Below are positions 25,550 to 32,485 of a stretch of 41,342 nt of DNA, in pieces. The notes under the pieces are model-generated. The model saw nothing but the letters and a program-made list of their open reading frames with translations. It was not told the origin of the DNA and did no database searches. Position numbers and translations under genes: made by a program. How positions within the stretch are numbered: position 1 is the first letter of the stretch; every line of letters begins with the position of its first letter. Origin of the DNA: a virus; IMG/VR virus record IMGVR_UViG_3300025585_000076, positions 1-41,342 of that record; one strand, 5' to 3'.

Positions 25550-25633
25550 CGCCAAAAGTGCTAAAACAACGAGTGCGCACATGAGGCACACGAACACTAT
25601 CTGAATGATGCTATCGTCTTCGCGGTCGGTCAT
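25547..25633 (-). CDS. 28-aa single-span membrane micro-protein
   Basis: A 28-codon frame starting at ATG 25633, 3 nt after the stop of the zinc protein. The peptide is a short acidic start (MTDREDDS) followed by one hydrophobic span (IIQIVFVCLMCALVVLALLA). The stop codon is shared with the -7 box of the next promoter. Charge then membrane span is the pattern of real phage micro-proteins such as small holins or inhibitors. No homology can be judged by eye. Confidence 0.5.
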   Translation of the reverse strand: MTDREDDSIIQIVFVCLMCALVVLALLA

Positions 25634-25636
25634 TGG

Positions 25637-25876
25637 TCAATACCTAATTTCTGATTTTTCACCGAAAAGCCATTTGACCATACAAATCGCACTGCACCAA
25701 TGGTGCCCCTTGAACGCATTGGTGTAATTTATCCCTTTGGTTGGTGTCTTGTTTTCTATGCCTAAGTATCCTCCACTTTCGGCATCTATTGAAACCCACC
25801 CGTCAGGTGTTGATTCAACGTCTGTGGTGTTTTCGGTTGTACCGCACCTGTCGCATTTAACTTGATGTATTCTCAT
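25637..25876 (-). CDS. Small zinc-binding protein
   Basis: A 79-aa protein with a CDRCG knuckle at 9-13 and a second pair CSAIC near 61-65, enough for one zinc site, ending in a hydrophobic-basic helix (MVKWLFGEK). Its start overlaps the stop of the 33-aa gene (ATGA). It lies in a run of very small genes between the replication and modification genes. Function not recognised; nucleic-acid or protein binding is the usual role of such ribbons. Confidence 0.65.
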   Translation of the reverse strand: MRIHQVKCDRCGTTENTTDVESTPDGWVSIDAESGGYLGIENKTPTKGINYTNAFKGHHWCSAICMVKWLFGEKSEIRY

Positions 25877-25974
25877 CCCTCAATCATTTGTTGTAACATT
25901 TCGATTGCCTCTTGCTCGGCCTGTTCGCGCAGGTCGTCAATGAGTTGCTGTTCCTGTTCGTGTTCAGTTGGCAT
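25873..25974 (-). CDS. 33-aa acidic micro-protein
   Basis: A 33-codon frame with ATG at 25974 and a stop overlapping the zinc protein start (ATGA). The peptide is a single highly charged Gln/Glu-rich helix (MPTEHEQEQQLIDDLREQA). It fills a gap that otherwise has no gene, and its start lies 2 nt after the stop of the upstream gene. It is likely translated because it carries the coupling. Confidence 0.55.
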   Translation of the reverse strand: MPTEHEQEQQLIDDLREQAEQEAIEMLQQMIEG

Positions 25975-25976
25975 GG

Positions 25977-26132
25977 TCAGTCGGTTTCTTCGTTCGGTGC
26001 GTAGGTGAAATTGAATTTTCCGTTTCGCCTGTATCCGCGCTTCACGACCTTTGCAGCGCGTCTCATTCGCACAGACAAGGCTACTCGTTTTGCCCTCTCA
26101 ATCTGCGCGTCTGTTCGGTATGGTCGTCTCAT
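25977..26132 (-). CDS. 51-aa basic protein
   Basis: A 51-aa protein, start at ATG 26132, one base after the stop of the upstream gene; the longer open frame is overlap. It is very rich in Arg and Lys (MRRPYRTDAQIERAKRVALS, then RMRRAAKVVKRGYRRNGKF), so nucleic-acid binding is likely. Function unknown. Confidence 0.6.
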   Translation of the reverse strand: MRRPYRTDAQIERAKRVALSVRMRRAAKVVKRGYRRNGKFNFTYAPNEETD

Positions 26133-26133
26133 T

Positions 26134-26331
26134 TCAATCGCGGCTTTCAAGAAACTCAATCTCACGCTTTCTTTCCATCATGGCATTGTATGTCAACTCC
26201 AACTTAACGGAGCCGAGTATTTTTCCCGCTGTGTTCGCGAGTTCCTTCCCTTGCTTCAGCGGCATTGTGCCGTCCCTCAGCTTTTCGTAGTTCTCAAGTA
26301 GATCAGCCCTGAGTTGCCTGATGTTTTGCAT
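26134..26331 (-). CDS. 65-aa helical phage protein
   Basis: A 65-aa all-helical protein (MQNIRQLRADLLENYEKLRD, then KELANTAGKILGSVKLELTY). I recognise this layout as a small protein that recurs in Bacteroidota phages near replication genes, with no assigned function. It overlaps the zinc protein by 29 nt. Confidence 0.6.
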   Translation of the reverse strand: MQNIRQLRADLLENYEKLRDGTMPLKQGKELANTAGKILGSVKLELTYNAMMERKREIEFLESRD

Positions 26332-26767
26332 GACGTTTGATTGTTAGTATTGCCTGTTTCAGTTGAACGACCTCTGGGTGATCTTTAAGCTGTTGCCTTG
26401 TCCATCCGTGCGTGTTTATCAAAAGTCTGGCAACGTACCACGAATCTATTTCGTTCCGCTTGCGATCCGCGCGTTTTCTTGTTTTTTCGAGACAGCGGGC
26501 GCGTGAACATGGCTTGCACCGATGGGCATTAGTTAGCAACACCGAGCCACACGCGCATTGCCTCGGATCCTTCTCTTTTTTTTGCGCTGCCTTTGGCCTT
26601 GGCGTGTTGTGCCCGTGGGCCATTCGCCATTTGATGAGTTCTGTGTTTGCACACGACTTACACTTATGCCTTCTGCCGCCACTGCTTTTCTTGTTTTTCG
26701 CAAAGTCTCCGACTGGCTTTTCAATCATGCACGTTCGGCACGCTCTATGAATTTCCTGTGCGCTCAT
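26303..26767 (-). CDS. Zinc-ribbon protein related to the HNH N-terminal module
   Basis: A 154-aa protein. The N-terminal segment CRTCMIEKPVGDFAKNKKSS ... HKCKSC (10-39) is the CxxC-x-n-CxxC module that precedes the nuclease domain in many phage HNH proteins. A second Cys set follows (CACG ... HRCKPCSR, about 71-86). No HNH His-Asn-His core is seen; the rest is basic and helical. It may be a nuclease remnant or a zinc DNA-binding protein. Its start overlaps the DnaA-like stop (ATGA). Confidence 0.65.
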   Translation of the reverse strand: MSAQEIHRACRTCMIEKPVGDFAKNKKSSGGRRHKCKSCANTELIKWRMAHGHNTPRPKAAQKKEKDPRQCACGSVLLTNAHRCKPCSRARCLEKTRKRADRKRNEIDSWYVARLLINTHGWTRQQLKDHPEVVQLKQAILTIKRHAKHQATQG

Positions 26768-27123
26768 TGCTCAACGATTGAGGCGTAAATGTCGTACATC
26801 AAAGTGACCGTGCGATTGTCAACGTCAATCAGGTCGCTGATCTGTTGCCTGCTATGGGTCACGGTCGAATGGTCGCGGTTGAATAGTTCGCCAATGTAGG
26901 ACGTGCTGACCACATCAAAACGATAGATGAGTGTCATGGCTATCTGTCGCGCTATTACGATGGGCCGTTTTCTTGACTTCGACTGCATCTGTTCGAGACT
27001 GATTCCCGTGTGTGCGGTCACCGAATCTACCACGTTCCACGTCCTTACGCTCATTCCATCGGCTATCTGTTGAGATACGCCTCTGCGCTTGTATTCCCGT
27101 GCGATGCTGCGAGTATGTTTCAT
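26764..27123 (-). CDS. DnaA domain IV-like DNA-binding protein
   Basis: A 119-aa protein matching only the C-terminal DNA-binding domain of the replication initiator DnaA. RKRPIVIARQIAMTLIYRF (51-69) is the first helix pair, and IGELFNRDHSTVTHSRQQI (77-95) contains the DnaA signature RDHSTVTH. The AAA+ and helicase-loading domains are absent. It could mark the phage origin, compete with host DnaA or regulate transcription. It is translated after a 35-aa membrane peptide (ATGA). Confidence 0.85.
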   Translation of the reverse strand: MKHTRSIAREYKRRGVSQQIADGMSVRTWNVVDSVTAHTGISLEQMQSKSRKRPIVIARQIAMTLIYRFDVVSTSYIGELFNRDHSTVTHSRQQISDLIDVDNRTVTLMYDIYASIVEQ

Positions 27124-27227
27124 TTGTCAAATGTTGCGTAAATGAGTGACATAGTTATGATTGCCGCGACCATGATAACAGCGTGTCCGACAATGATGCA
27201 GGCGGTGTAGTATGCGCGTTGGATCAT
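27120..27227 (-). CDS. 35-aa membrane micro-protein
   Basis: A 35-codon frame from ATG 27227 to TGA 27120 with ATGA overlaps at both ends. This is strong evidence that it is a real coupled gene. The peptide (MIQRAYYTACIIVGHAVIMV ...) is one hydrophobic span with a short polar tail ending YATFDK. Function unknown. Confidence 0.65.
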   Translation of the reverse strand: MIQRAYYTACIIVGHAVIMVAAIITMSLIYATFDK

Positions 27228-27604
27228 TTCGTGCGCGGCTTCGGTTTCCTATCCCCATTGATCGCCCAGTCATCGTACCGCTGCAACTGCCCGTAAGCGT
27301 TGCGGACGTATGCTTTCGTCAGTATTTCAGTGAGGTGGGCGTTCGTGTCAGCGAGTGCCTTATTCGTCACGTCAAGTCCAGTTATCAGATCGGTAGCGTG
27401 TTTGAGTACTTCTTTGTGCCCGTCTCTGATATTAATCAGTTCAGCCGACTTGTCCTCAAAGAACTTGGCCGCCTTTTCCGCGCGTTCGGCCTCATCCTTT
27501 TCAAGCTGCCACAAGTATGAAAGAATTGCACATCCGATTGAGACGAGCGCACCGTAAGCGATTAAAGCGTAAACGGTGGCGGGGTGGGTCAGGAAGTCGG
27601 TCAT
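27224..27604 (-). CDS. Membrane-anchored coiled-coil protein
   Basis: A 126-aa protein; I start at ATG 27604 because the longer frame runs into the promoter. One membrane span at about 10-32 (TVYALIAYGALVSIGCAILS) is followed by a long coiled coil to about 105 (DEAERAEKAAKFFEDKSAEL) and a basic tail. The shape recalls an inner-membrane spanin or a membrane tether, but it lies in the early gene block far from the endolysin. The role is not clear. Confidence 0.6.
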   Translation of the reverse strand: MTDFLTHPATVYALIAYGALVSIGCAILSYLWQLEKDEAERAEKAAKFFEDKSAELINIRDGHKEVLKHATDLITGLDVTNKALADTNAHLTEILTKAYVRNAYGQLQRYDDWAINGDRKPKPRTK

Positions 27605-27640
27605 TGTTCTTGTCGTTTGGATTCGGGGGCAAAGGAAATG

Positions 27641-27689
27641 CGCCAAACATGAGGCGAAATTAAAACGGCATTAAGATTCGATTAAAATG
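27641..27689 (-). promoter_or_regulatory. Promoter/operator element, copy 1 of a ~49-bp repeat
   Basis: The minus strand starts CATTTTAATC and ends ATGTTTGGCG, and contains the dyad CGCC-TCATGTTT-GGCG (27656-27641). It matches 38024-38072 at roughly four of five positions. It lies between the HTH gene and the coiled-coil gene and overlaps the HTH stop codon. Confidence 0.6.
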
Positions 27690-27862
27690 TGATGCGCCTT
27701 AATTGTAGCAATCACCTTGGCGTGATGGTGCGGCTTCAGTTTCTCTTGGCTACCATCGGCAATTCGCCTAAGTACGTGCGGGCTGACTCCGCTTGCAAGT
27801 GCCAAGCCGCGAACTGAAACGAACGGGCAGTCCATAAGGATCTTTATCTGGTCAATGGTCAT
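27671..27862 (-). CDS. Small HTH protein, candidate operator-binding regulator
   Basis: A 63-aa protein with a helix-turn-helix at about 17-38 (VRGLALASGVSPHVLRRIAD), similar in layout to Cro/CI-type repressors. It is flanked by the dyad CGCC-N8-GGCG on both sides (27885-27900 upstream, 27641-27656 downstream), which fits autoregulation. It overlaps the preceding gene by 11 nt. That it binds this dyad is inference. Confidence 0.6.
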   Translation of the reverse strand: MTIDQIKILMDCPFVSVRGLALASGVSPHVLRRIADGSQEKLKPHHHAKVIATIKAHHILIES

Positions 27863-28157
27863 TGGTTGTGGTGTTGATTTCGTGCGCCAAATGTAAGGCG
27901 GTCTGGGCTTGTTTCACAACATCGTGCGGCATCCACCAACGCTCGTCCGTATTTACGTCTAAAACGTGGTGTCGGTGTTCTTTGATTGTCACCAACTCAG
28001 GCACCCCATCGTCAGACCACCTGTACTCCATTCGCTCAGTCTCGGTTCCGAACACTCTGAACGTGCGGCCTTTGGTGGTGAAAGGCGCGAGGCTGATCTC
28101 AAGGTGCTTTAGGTGGTCAGGCGTTGGCGGTATCGATTGCCTCTTTGAACTCATCAA
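27852..28157 (-). CDS. Hypothetical early protein
   Basis: A 101-aa protein overlapping the nuclease gene by 41 nt and the HTH gene by 11 nt. It starts MMSSKRQSIPPTPDHLKHLE, so 28157 or 28154 may be the true start. The middle has a beta hairpin (FRVFGTETERMEYRWSDDG) and a HRHHVLDV string that could bind metal. No family recognised. Confidence 0.55.
   Translation of the reverse strand: MMSSKRQSIPPTPDHLKHLEISLAPFTTKGRTFRVFGTETERMEYRWSDDGVPELVTIKEHRHHVLDVNTDERWWMPHDVVKQAQTALHLAHEINTTTNDH
27885..27900 (-). promoter_or_regulatory. Promoter with dyad operator upstream of the HTH gene
   Basis: The minus strand reads CGCC-TTACATTT-GGCG; TACATTTG (27895-27888) is a perfect -7 box and TTG lies 21 nt upstream. 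The HTH start is 25 nt downstream, and the site lies within the preceding gene. Confidence 0.6.
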
Positions 28158-28449
28158 ATGAGCGGATTAGTTTATACTCGCACCCCAATGATTCTACCAC
28201 AGCTTGCCACCGTGTCTGCGCTTCGGCCTGTCTCCCTATGGCCGTTTTGAACTCGATGCACAACGGGGGCTTATTCGTTCGCAGGTAGATCATGTCGCTT
28301 ACACCCGCGACCATTCCCATCGCTTTCAGTCGCGCCCCGTCTATCTTGTTGCGTGGGGTGTTGTGAACCATGAATAATCGGCCCCGCTCGTTCTGGTGCG
28401 TATTCCAGTGCCACATAAAGCACTCGGCTTGTAATTTGTCTTCGCTCAT
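28117..28449 (-). CDS. VRR-NUC domain nuclease
   Basis: A 110-aa stand-alone VRR-NUC protein with the start at ATG 28449, which overlaps the helicase stop (ATGA). Catalytic-core pieces of the PD-(D/E)XK-like fold are visible: an early Glu in KLQAEC, the GVSD turn at 49-52, IEFK at 65-68 and a Gln in TRWQ at 82. Phages pair such nucleases with SF2 helicases, as here, for structure-specific cutting during recombination or replication. Confidence 0.85.
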   Translation of the reverse strand: MSEDKLQAECFMWHWNTHQNERGRLFMVHNTPRNKIDGARLKAMGMVAGVSDMIYLRTNKPPLCIEFKTAIGRQAEAQTRWQAVVESLGCEYKLIRSFDEFKEAIDTANA

Positions 28450-29882
28450 TTCAGTGTGTAATCTGTGTATGTGCAGTCGCTCATTTCCTGTTCCTGACGA
28501 TATACCCACCCGCGTGAGTATTTGAAGATTTCACCGTAACGCCTTATCCCTTCGCGACCGTGCGATCGCGCAACACGCCAACAAAATGACGGCTTGTAAC
28601 GCTTGCTCAGTTGAACCCGCGCAAGTTCTTCAATCGTCAGGCTGCTGATCTTTCGGCCTATCAGGTCATCGGGTGTCTTTGGCCCGACCTCTACCATTTG
28701 TCCTTGCTCAAGTTCCTTCGAGTCAAACGGAAACACATGACCGCAGTACCTGCACGTCCTTGCTGATGCAAATACGATTGATTGACATTCAGGGCACTCT
28801 TTTACTGGTGCTGCGCGTTCGGCCTTTTTGCGCGGTGGCGCGATTGTCCATCTCCTTGTCTCTGCCCAAAGGCCGTGCTGATCGTGATTCATTCCGAAGT
28901 CAAGGACGGTGAACTCTGATTTAATCCCATCGATCACCCTTGAACCTCGACCGCAGCATTGAAGCCAAAGGGGGAGGCTCTTAGTTGCGCGGTTCATGAC
29001 TACGCACTCAATCGTTGGCTCATCGTAACCCGTTGTCAGGATCCCGCAGTTGTTCAGCACCTGAAATGCCCCTTGCCTGAACGCGGATAGTATCATATCG
29101 CGTTCGGCCTTTGGCGTGTTTGATGTCACACATTCCGAACTGATGCCCGCCTTTCTAAAAGCCTGAGTCATGTTTTCGGTGTGGGCAATGTTGACGTTGA
29201 ACACAATCGTCTTCATGTTGGCCGCGCGCTTTTGCCAGTTCTCAATTACCCCATCGAAAAGGCTTTGTTTGTTGTAGTGGGCAAAAAGGCTGTCATCTGT
29301 GTACTCACCTGCCTTAGTTTCCAAATCGCTCAGGTCTTGCACCATTTGAAATGGTCGGCACGTTGCGAGGTATCCTGAGTCCACAAGCTCAGGTATGTCA
29401 ATGTTAGCCACGATGTTCGTATAGTATCGGTGAAAGTGCTTTCCTATTGGAGTAGCCGTTGCACCTATTACCCGTGCCTCACGCCAATGCTCAATGATTG
29501 GGTTGAAATTTGCCTTGTGTGCCTCATCAATGATAATCAGGTCGGGCGCGTATCCTTCCATCTTGGCCATGCGCCTCTTGACCGTTTCGACCATGCCAAC
29601 GCTTATCAATGCGCGGTGGTCGAAAGCCTTTCTACCCGCCTCGATGCGTTGCGGGTTTACACCTACACGGCCCAACGCACCGAACGTCTGACCGAATAGC
29701 TCAACCCGATCTGTCAGCACAAGGGTTTTTGTCCCGCGAATGGCGGCAAGTCGCACCATCTCGGAGAATACAACCGTCTTACCTGCCCCAGTTGGCAGAC
29801 ATAGCACTTGCCTTTTATGGGCCGAAAAGCCTGAACGCAGTTCAGCAATGGCCTCTGATTGGTATGGTCGAAGGTGGATCAT
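28446..29882 (-). CDS. SF2 DEAH-box helicase with zinc ribbon
   Basis: A 478-aa helicase: motif I PTGAGKT at 30-36, DEAH at 119-122, GATATP at 140-145, and an arginine-finger motif QCCGRGSR near 305. After the core comes a four-Cys ribbon (CPEC ... CRYCG, about 360-380) and a helical basic tail. It would unwind DNA during replication or recombination, coupled to the VRR nuclease downstream. The start lies at the edge of the iteron-like region, so that region may control it. Confidence 0.9.
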   Translation of the reverse strand: MIHLRPYQSEAIAELRSGFSAHKRQVLCLPTGAGKTVVFSEMVRLAAIRGTKTLVLTDRVELFGQTFGALGRVGVNPQRIEAGRKAFDHRALISVGMVETVKRRMAKMEGYAPDLIIIDEAHKANFNPIIEHWREARVIGATATPIGKHFHRYYTNIVANIDIPELVDSGYLATCRPFQMVQDLSDLETKAGEYTDDSLFAHYNKQSLFDGVIENWQKRAANMKTIVFNVNIAHTENMTQAFRKAGISSECVTSNTPKAERDMILSAFRQGAFQVLNNCGILTTGYDEPTIECVVMNRATKSLPLWLQCCGRGSRVIDGIKSEFTVLDFGMNHDQHGLWAETRRWTIAPPRKKAERAAPVKECPECQSIVFASARTCRYCGHVFPFDSKELEQGQMVEVGPKTPDDLIGRKISSLTIEELARVQLSKRYKPSFCWRVARSHGREGIRRYGEIFKYSRGWVYRQEQEMSDCTYTDYTLK

Positions 29883-30087
29883 GTGTAACCTCTGTGTAAC
29901 CTCTGAAATTTTTGACAGGTTACACCTTCAAACCCGCATAAACATTGGGGTTCTGCAATAGTGTAACCTTGTAACCTCTGAAAGTATATATATATGCACA
30001 AGGGTATATAGTGATTCGCATGATGTGTGATGTATAGGTTGTGGGGGTTAGTAGGAATGTTTGGGTAACACGGGTTACAAGTTACAC
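29883..30087. repeat. Iteron-like repeat region between two helicase genes
   Basis: A 205-nt noncoding region with at least eight copies of a GTAAC/GTTAC core. Direct copies of GTGTAACCTCTG lie at 29883 and 29894, a GTGTAACC at 29961, and TGTAACCTCTG at 29970. Inverted copies (GGTTACA type) lie at 29918 and 30073, with partial ones at 30065 and 30081. An AT-rich run (TATATATATAT type, about 29985-29995) lies in the middle. Repeats plus an AT-rich stretch between the primase-helicase and a helicase look like a replication origin or a multi-site operator. Confidence 0.65.
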
Positions 30088-32289
30088 TTAAAACGGCATA
30101 TCATCCTGAGTATCAGCATTGTTACCTGTAACCCCACTTTCACCGTTCAGCCTAATGACGTGATACCTTTTGCCAACTACGCCTCTGACTCTGGTTACTT
30201 GTGCCTTGCCAAATAGGTTGACAAGCTCAATCCCAAACCGCTTGAGTGCCATGATGCGCTGCTTTGTTCCTGACTCAATCGCGTCCTTAATGTCGGTTGA
30301 TGTAAGCCACTCAGCATACCCGCCACCTGATGAAGCGGGAACAAAGAACTTGCATATTAATTCGCGCTCATACGGGGTTGTTTCAAAGTCGGCACCGACC
30401 CCCTCAAGGTGGGCAAGTTCCTCACGGGTCAGGTTGAACGCTTCGCCTGCATCGTACAGCCTTACCGCCTCCATAAATAGCTCATCCTTATCAATGGCGT
30501 TGTAGGCTTCATGGTCAATGCTTATCACCCTGATGGGTAGTATTCGCGTGTTGCCTGTCGGGTCATTTAATACAGCCTCCTCGTTGCTCGTTCCGCATAG
30601 CACTGCTAATCGTTTGTAGTCCTCATTGTGCCGCCCGTATGGTGCTCGGAGTGAAAAGGTTGATTTTGATGTCAGCTCCTTCAGGCGTTTCTCATCCTGT
30701 TTTGATTTGCCGCCCATTTCGTCATCCATGACCCATAGCTTTTGGCACATGAGTATTTCATCATCCTTGCCCGCATCCAACTTAGATTCCGCGTAGTACT
30801 TGCGAAGTGCCGATGGAGGCAACCGCCTAAACCATTCTGTTTTGCCCGTGTTCTGCCCACCTAACAGGGTGAGAACTGACCTGACTGGGTGGCCGTCAAG
30901 TGCCGCTACCCATCCAATAACCCACCTCCTGATGAACATCTCATGGTTAGGCGTGTCTGTTTTGATCGTGTCCGCCAACGCCTTTATGTTGCCTGAAGTG
31001 TTTCTGTGCCTGTTCCGATCGATGTACTCTCGGATCGGGTTGAAGTCATTTGTGAAGTCAGAAAAGATTATCCTTTCGATCAGGTCAAACGTCACGTCCT
31101 TAGTGTCGAACACACCCCTGGCGCGTAGAAAAATAGTGTTCAGACGTTCCTTGCTGACCTCATTACCGACCTCCTCAAGTTTGCCCGTGATGCCGTTTCT
31201 CCTGATAGGGTGATTTGTTTTAAGAAACTCCATCAACCCCTCGATAAGGTTCTCAGGGTTGTTCGACACCCGCTTTAGGTCGATGTCATCGCGAGACATG
31301 ACCTCATCGACAATTCGTTCAGCCTGTTCCTTGCCGAACCCCTCAAGCTGCACAAGCTGTTCCGCTATGGCCTCAGGTGCGCGGCCCGCACGTTTGCCTA
31401 ATGCGGCAACCTGAACCGCCCTTTGTGACTGCTGATTTTTCGGGGCGTGTATCCCGTTCTGCTTGAGTAGATAATAAAGGGTGCCAACGGTAATCTTCGA
31501 CTTCGCCCCGACACGCAGACACTCGTTGTATTTCTTATCCGCCTGAGTGCTGATGTACTTCGGTGATGGCTGACATAGGGTGTGAAACATCGCGCGGCCT
31601 GACTCACCGAACCCATTAGCGATGGCGCACCCCATACGAAAGTAGGTCAGGTAATCAGGGGCAATGTCAATGCCTAAACGCTGAACCTCCGCGCACATTT
31701 CACCGACCACTGATTCAGGTAGCACCATTGCCAGCGCGGGAGGTGCTGATTTCGGCTCCGCTTTTACCTGTGCCTTTTTCGCTTTCTCATTGATGAACAG
31801 GTCAGGGTCAAACGAGACATAGCGCAGTGATGCGACACTCGATGGCGCGGGATCAATGACTATTCCGAACCGTTTGAAGTAGTAGTCCTGAATCCATCTA
31901 AACGATTCCTTGTGCTTATCGGGGTTGATCCGCACAAGCACAACGAGGCCGCGCCCACTTGCCGACCCGAATAGCGCGTATGTGTATGGATCATCATTCA
32001 GTTCGGTTCTATCCGTGTAACCGTCAATGTCAATTGAAAGGAAACCAGAATGTTCGAGTATCAGTTCCGCCTTGCGCTCTCTGAATGTGCCGCTTACGGT
32101 CACACTCGGAAGGTTACGCTTCATCCCATCGCGCACCTTCTTATCCTCAACCTTTCTTATTGCCTCAATTTGATCCTTCCATTTGCCAAATCGAACGGCA
32201 CTCAGGAAGTCGGCAATGGTAGTAGTCTCATCCGCGATGTGCGGTCTGTCTTTTTCGGGCAATCGCCTGAATAGGCTGATGTTTGACAT
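30088..32289 (-). CDS. Primase-helicase of the VirE/BT4734 type
   Basis: A 733-aa protein; the ATG at 32289 is preferred. The N-terminal third (SIDIDGYTDRTELNDDP, then GSASGRGLVVLVRINPDKHK) is the BT4734/VirE-N primase-like domain, followed by a PriCT-type helical part. The C-terminal half is a VapE/VirE ATPase: Walker A GGQNTGKTEW near 478-487, Walker B LWVMDDE near 518-524 and LCGTSNE as a sensor. It probably makes primers and unwinds DNA for the phage, which has no polymerase of its own and so would use the host replisome. A promoter at 32433 and a structured leader precede it. Confidence 0.85.
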   Translation of the reverse strand: MSNISLFRRLPEKDRPHIADETTTIADFLSAVRFGKWKDQIEAIRKVEDKKVRDGMKRNLPSVTVSGTFRERKAELILEHSGFLSIDIDGYTDRTELNDDPYTYALFGSASGRGLVVLVRINPDKHKESFRWIQDYYFKRFGIVIDPAPSSVASLRYVSFDPDLFINEKAKKAQVKAEPKSAPPALAMVLPESVVGEMCAEVQRLGIDIAPDYLTYFRMGCAIANGFGESGRAMFHTLCQPSPKYISTQADKKYNECLRVGAKSKITVGTLYYLLKQNGIHAPKNQQSQRAVQVAALGKRAGRAPEAIAEQLVQLEGFGKEQAERIVDEVMSRDDIDLKRVSNNPENLIEGLMEFLKTNHPIRRNGITGKLEEVGNEVSKERLNTIFLRARGVFDTKDVTFDLIERIIFSDFTNDFNPIREYIDRNRHRNTSGNIKALADTIKTDTPNHEMFIRRWVIGWVAALDGHPVRSVLTLLGGQNTGKTEWFRRLPPSALRKYYAESKLDAGKDDEILMCQKLWVMDDEMGGKSKQDEKRLKELTSKSTFSLRAPYGRHNEDYKRLAVLCGTSNEEAVLNDPTGNTRILPIRVISIDHEAYNAIDKDELFMEAVRLYDAGEAFNLTREELAHLEGVGADFETTPYERELICKFFVPASSGGGYAEWLTSTDIKDAIESGTKQRIMALKRFGIELVNLFGKAQVTRVRGVVGKRYHVIRLNGESGVTGNNADTQDDMPF

Positions 32290-32304
32290 TGGCAAGGTCG
32301 CGGA

Positions 32305-32377
32305 GGGGCGCGGTGACTAAGCGCGTAAACGGGAACGGCTCGATGAACGGCCCCCGTTGATTTTTACCCCTCCGTTA
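32305..32377 (-). promoter_or_regulatory. Structured leader of the primase-helicase mRNA
   Basis: On the minus strand CGGAGGGG (about 32377-32370) can pair with CCCCTCCG (about 32312-32305), enclosing two AACGGG-type arms that pair imperfectly. The stem ends about 15 nt before the ATG at 32289, so it could hide or expose the start. Seen by eye, not computed. Confidence 0.4.
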
Positions 32378-32432
32378 AATTGTTCCTTGTATTCATCGAG
32401 TTTGTTGCGGTCAGATCGTCAATCCGACCATG

Positions 32433-32440
32433 CAAATATA
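32433..32440 (-). promoter_or_regulatory. Replication operon promoter, -7 element
   Basis: The minus strand reads TATATTTG inside TGC-TTATATTT-GCA, a shorter form of the recurring dyad. A TTTT stretch lies about 20 nt upstream as a weak -33. A ~140-nt leader follows to the primase-helicase ATG. Confidence 0.65.
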
Positions 32441-32485
32441 AGCAGAATGGGCGGTTTTAGAAAAGCGTCAGTTGCGCTTTGAAGT

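Noticed and set aside
26303-26767. HNH endonuclease
   Set aside because: Only the N-terminal Cys module of such proteins is visible; the His-Asn-His core is missing.
27671-27862. Evidence for a temperate phage (repressor)
   Set aside because: One small HTH protein is not enough; no integrase, excisionase, partition system or attachment site is seen.
29985-29995. TATATATATAT run as a stand-alone promoter
   Set aside because: No TAnnTTTG box or -33 element fits around it; I list it only as the AT-rich part of the repeat region.
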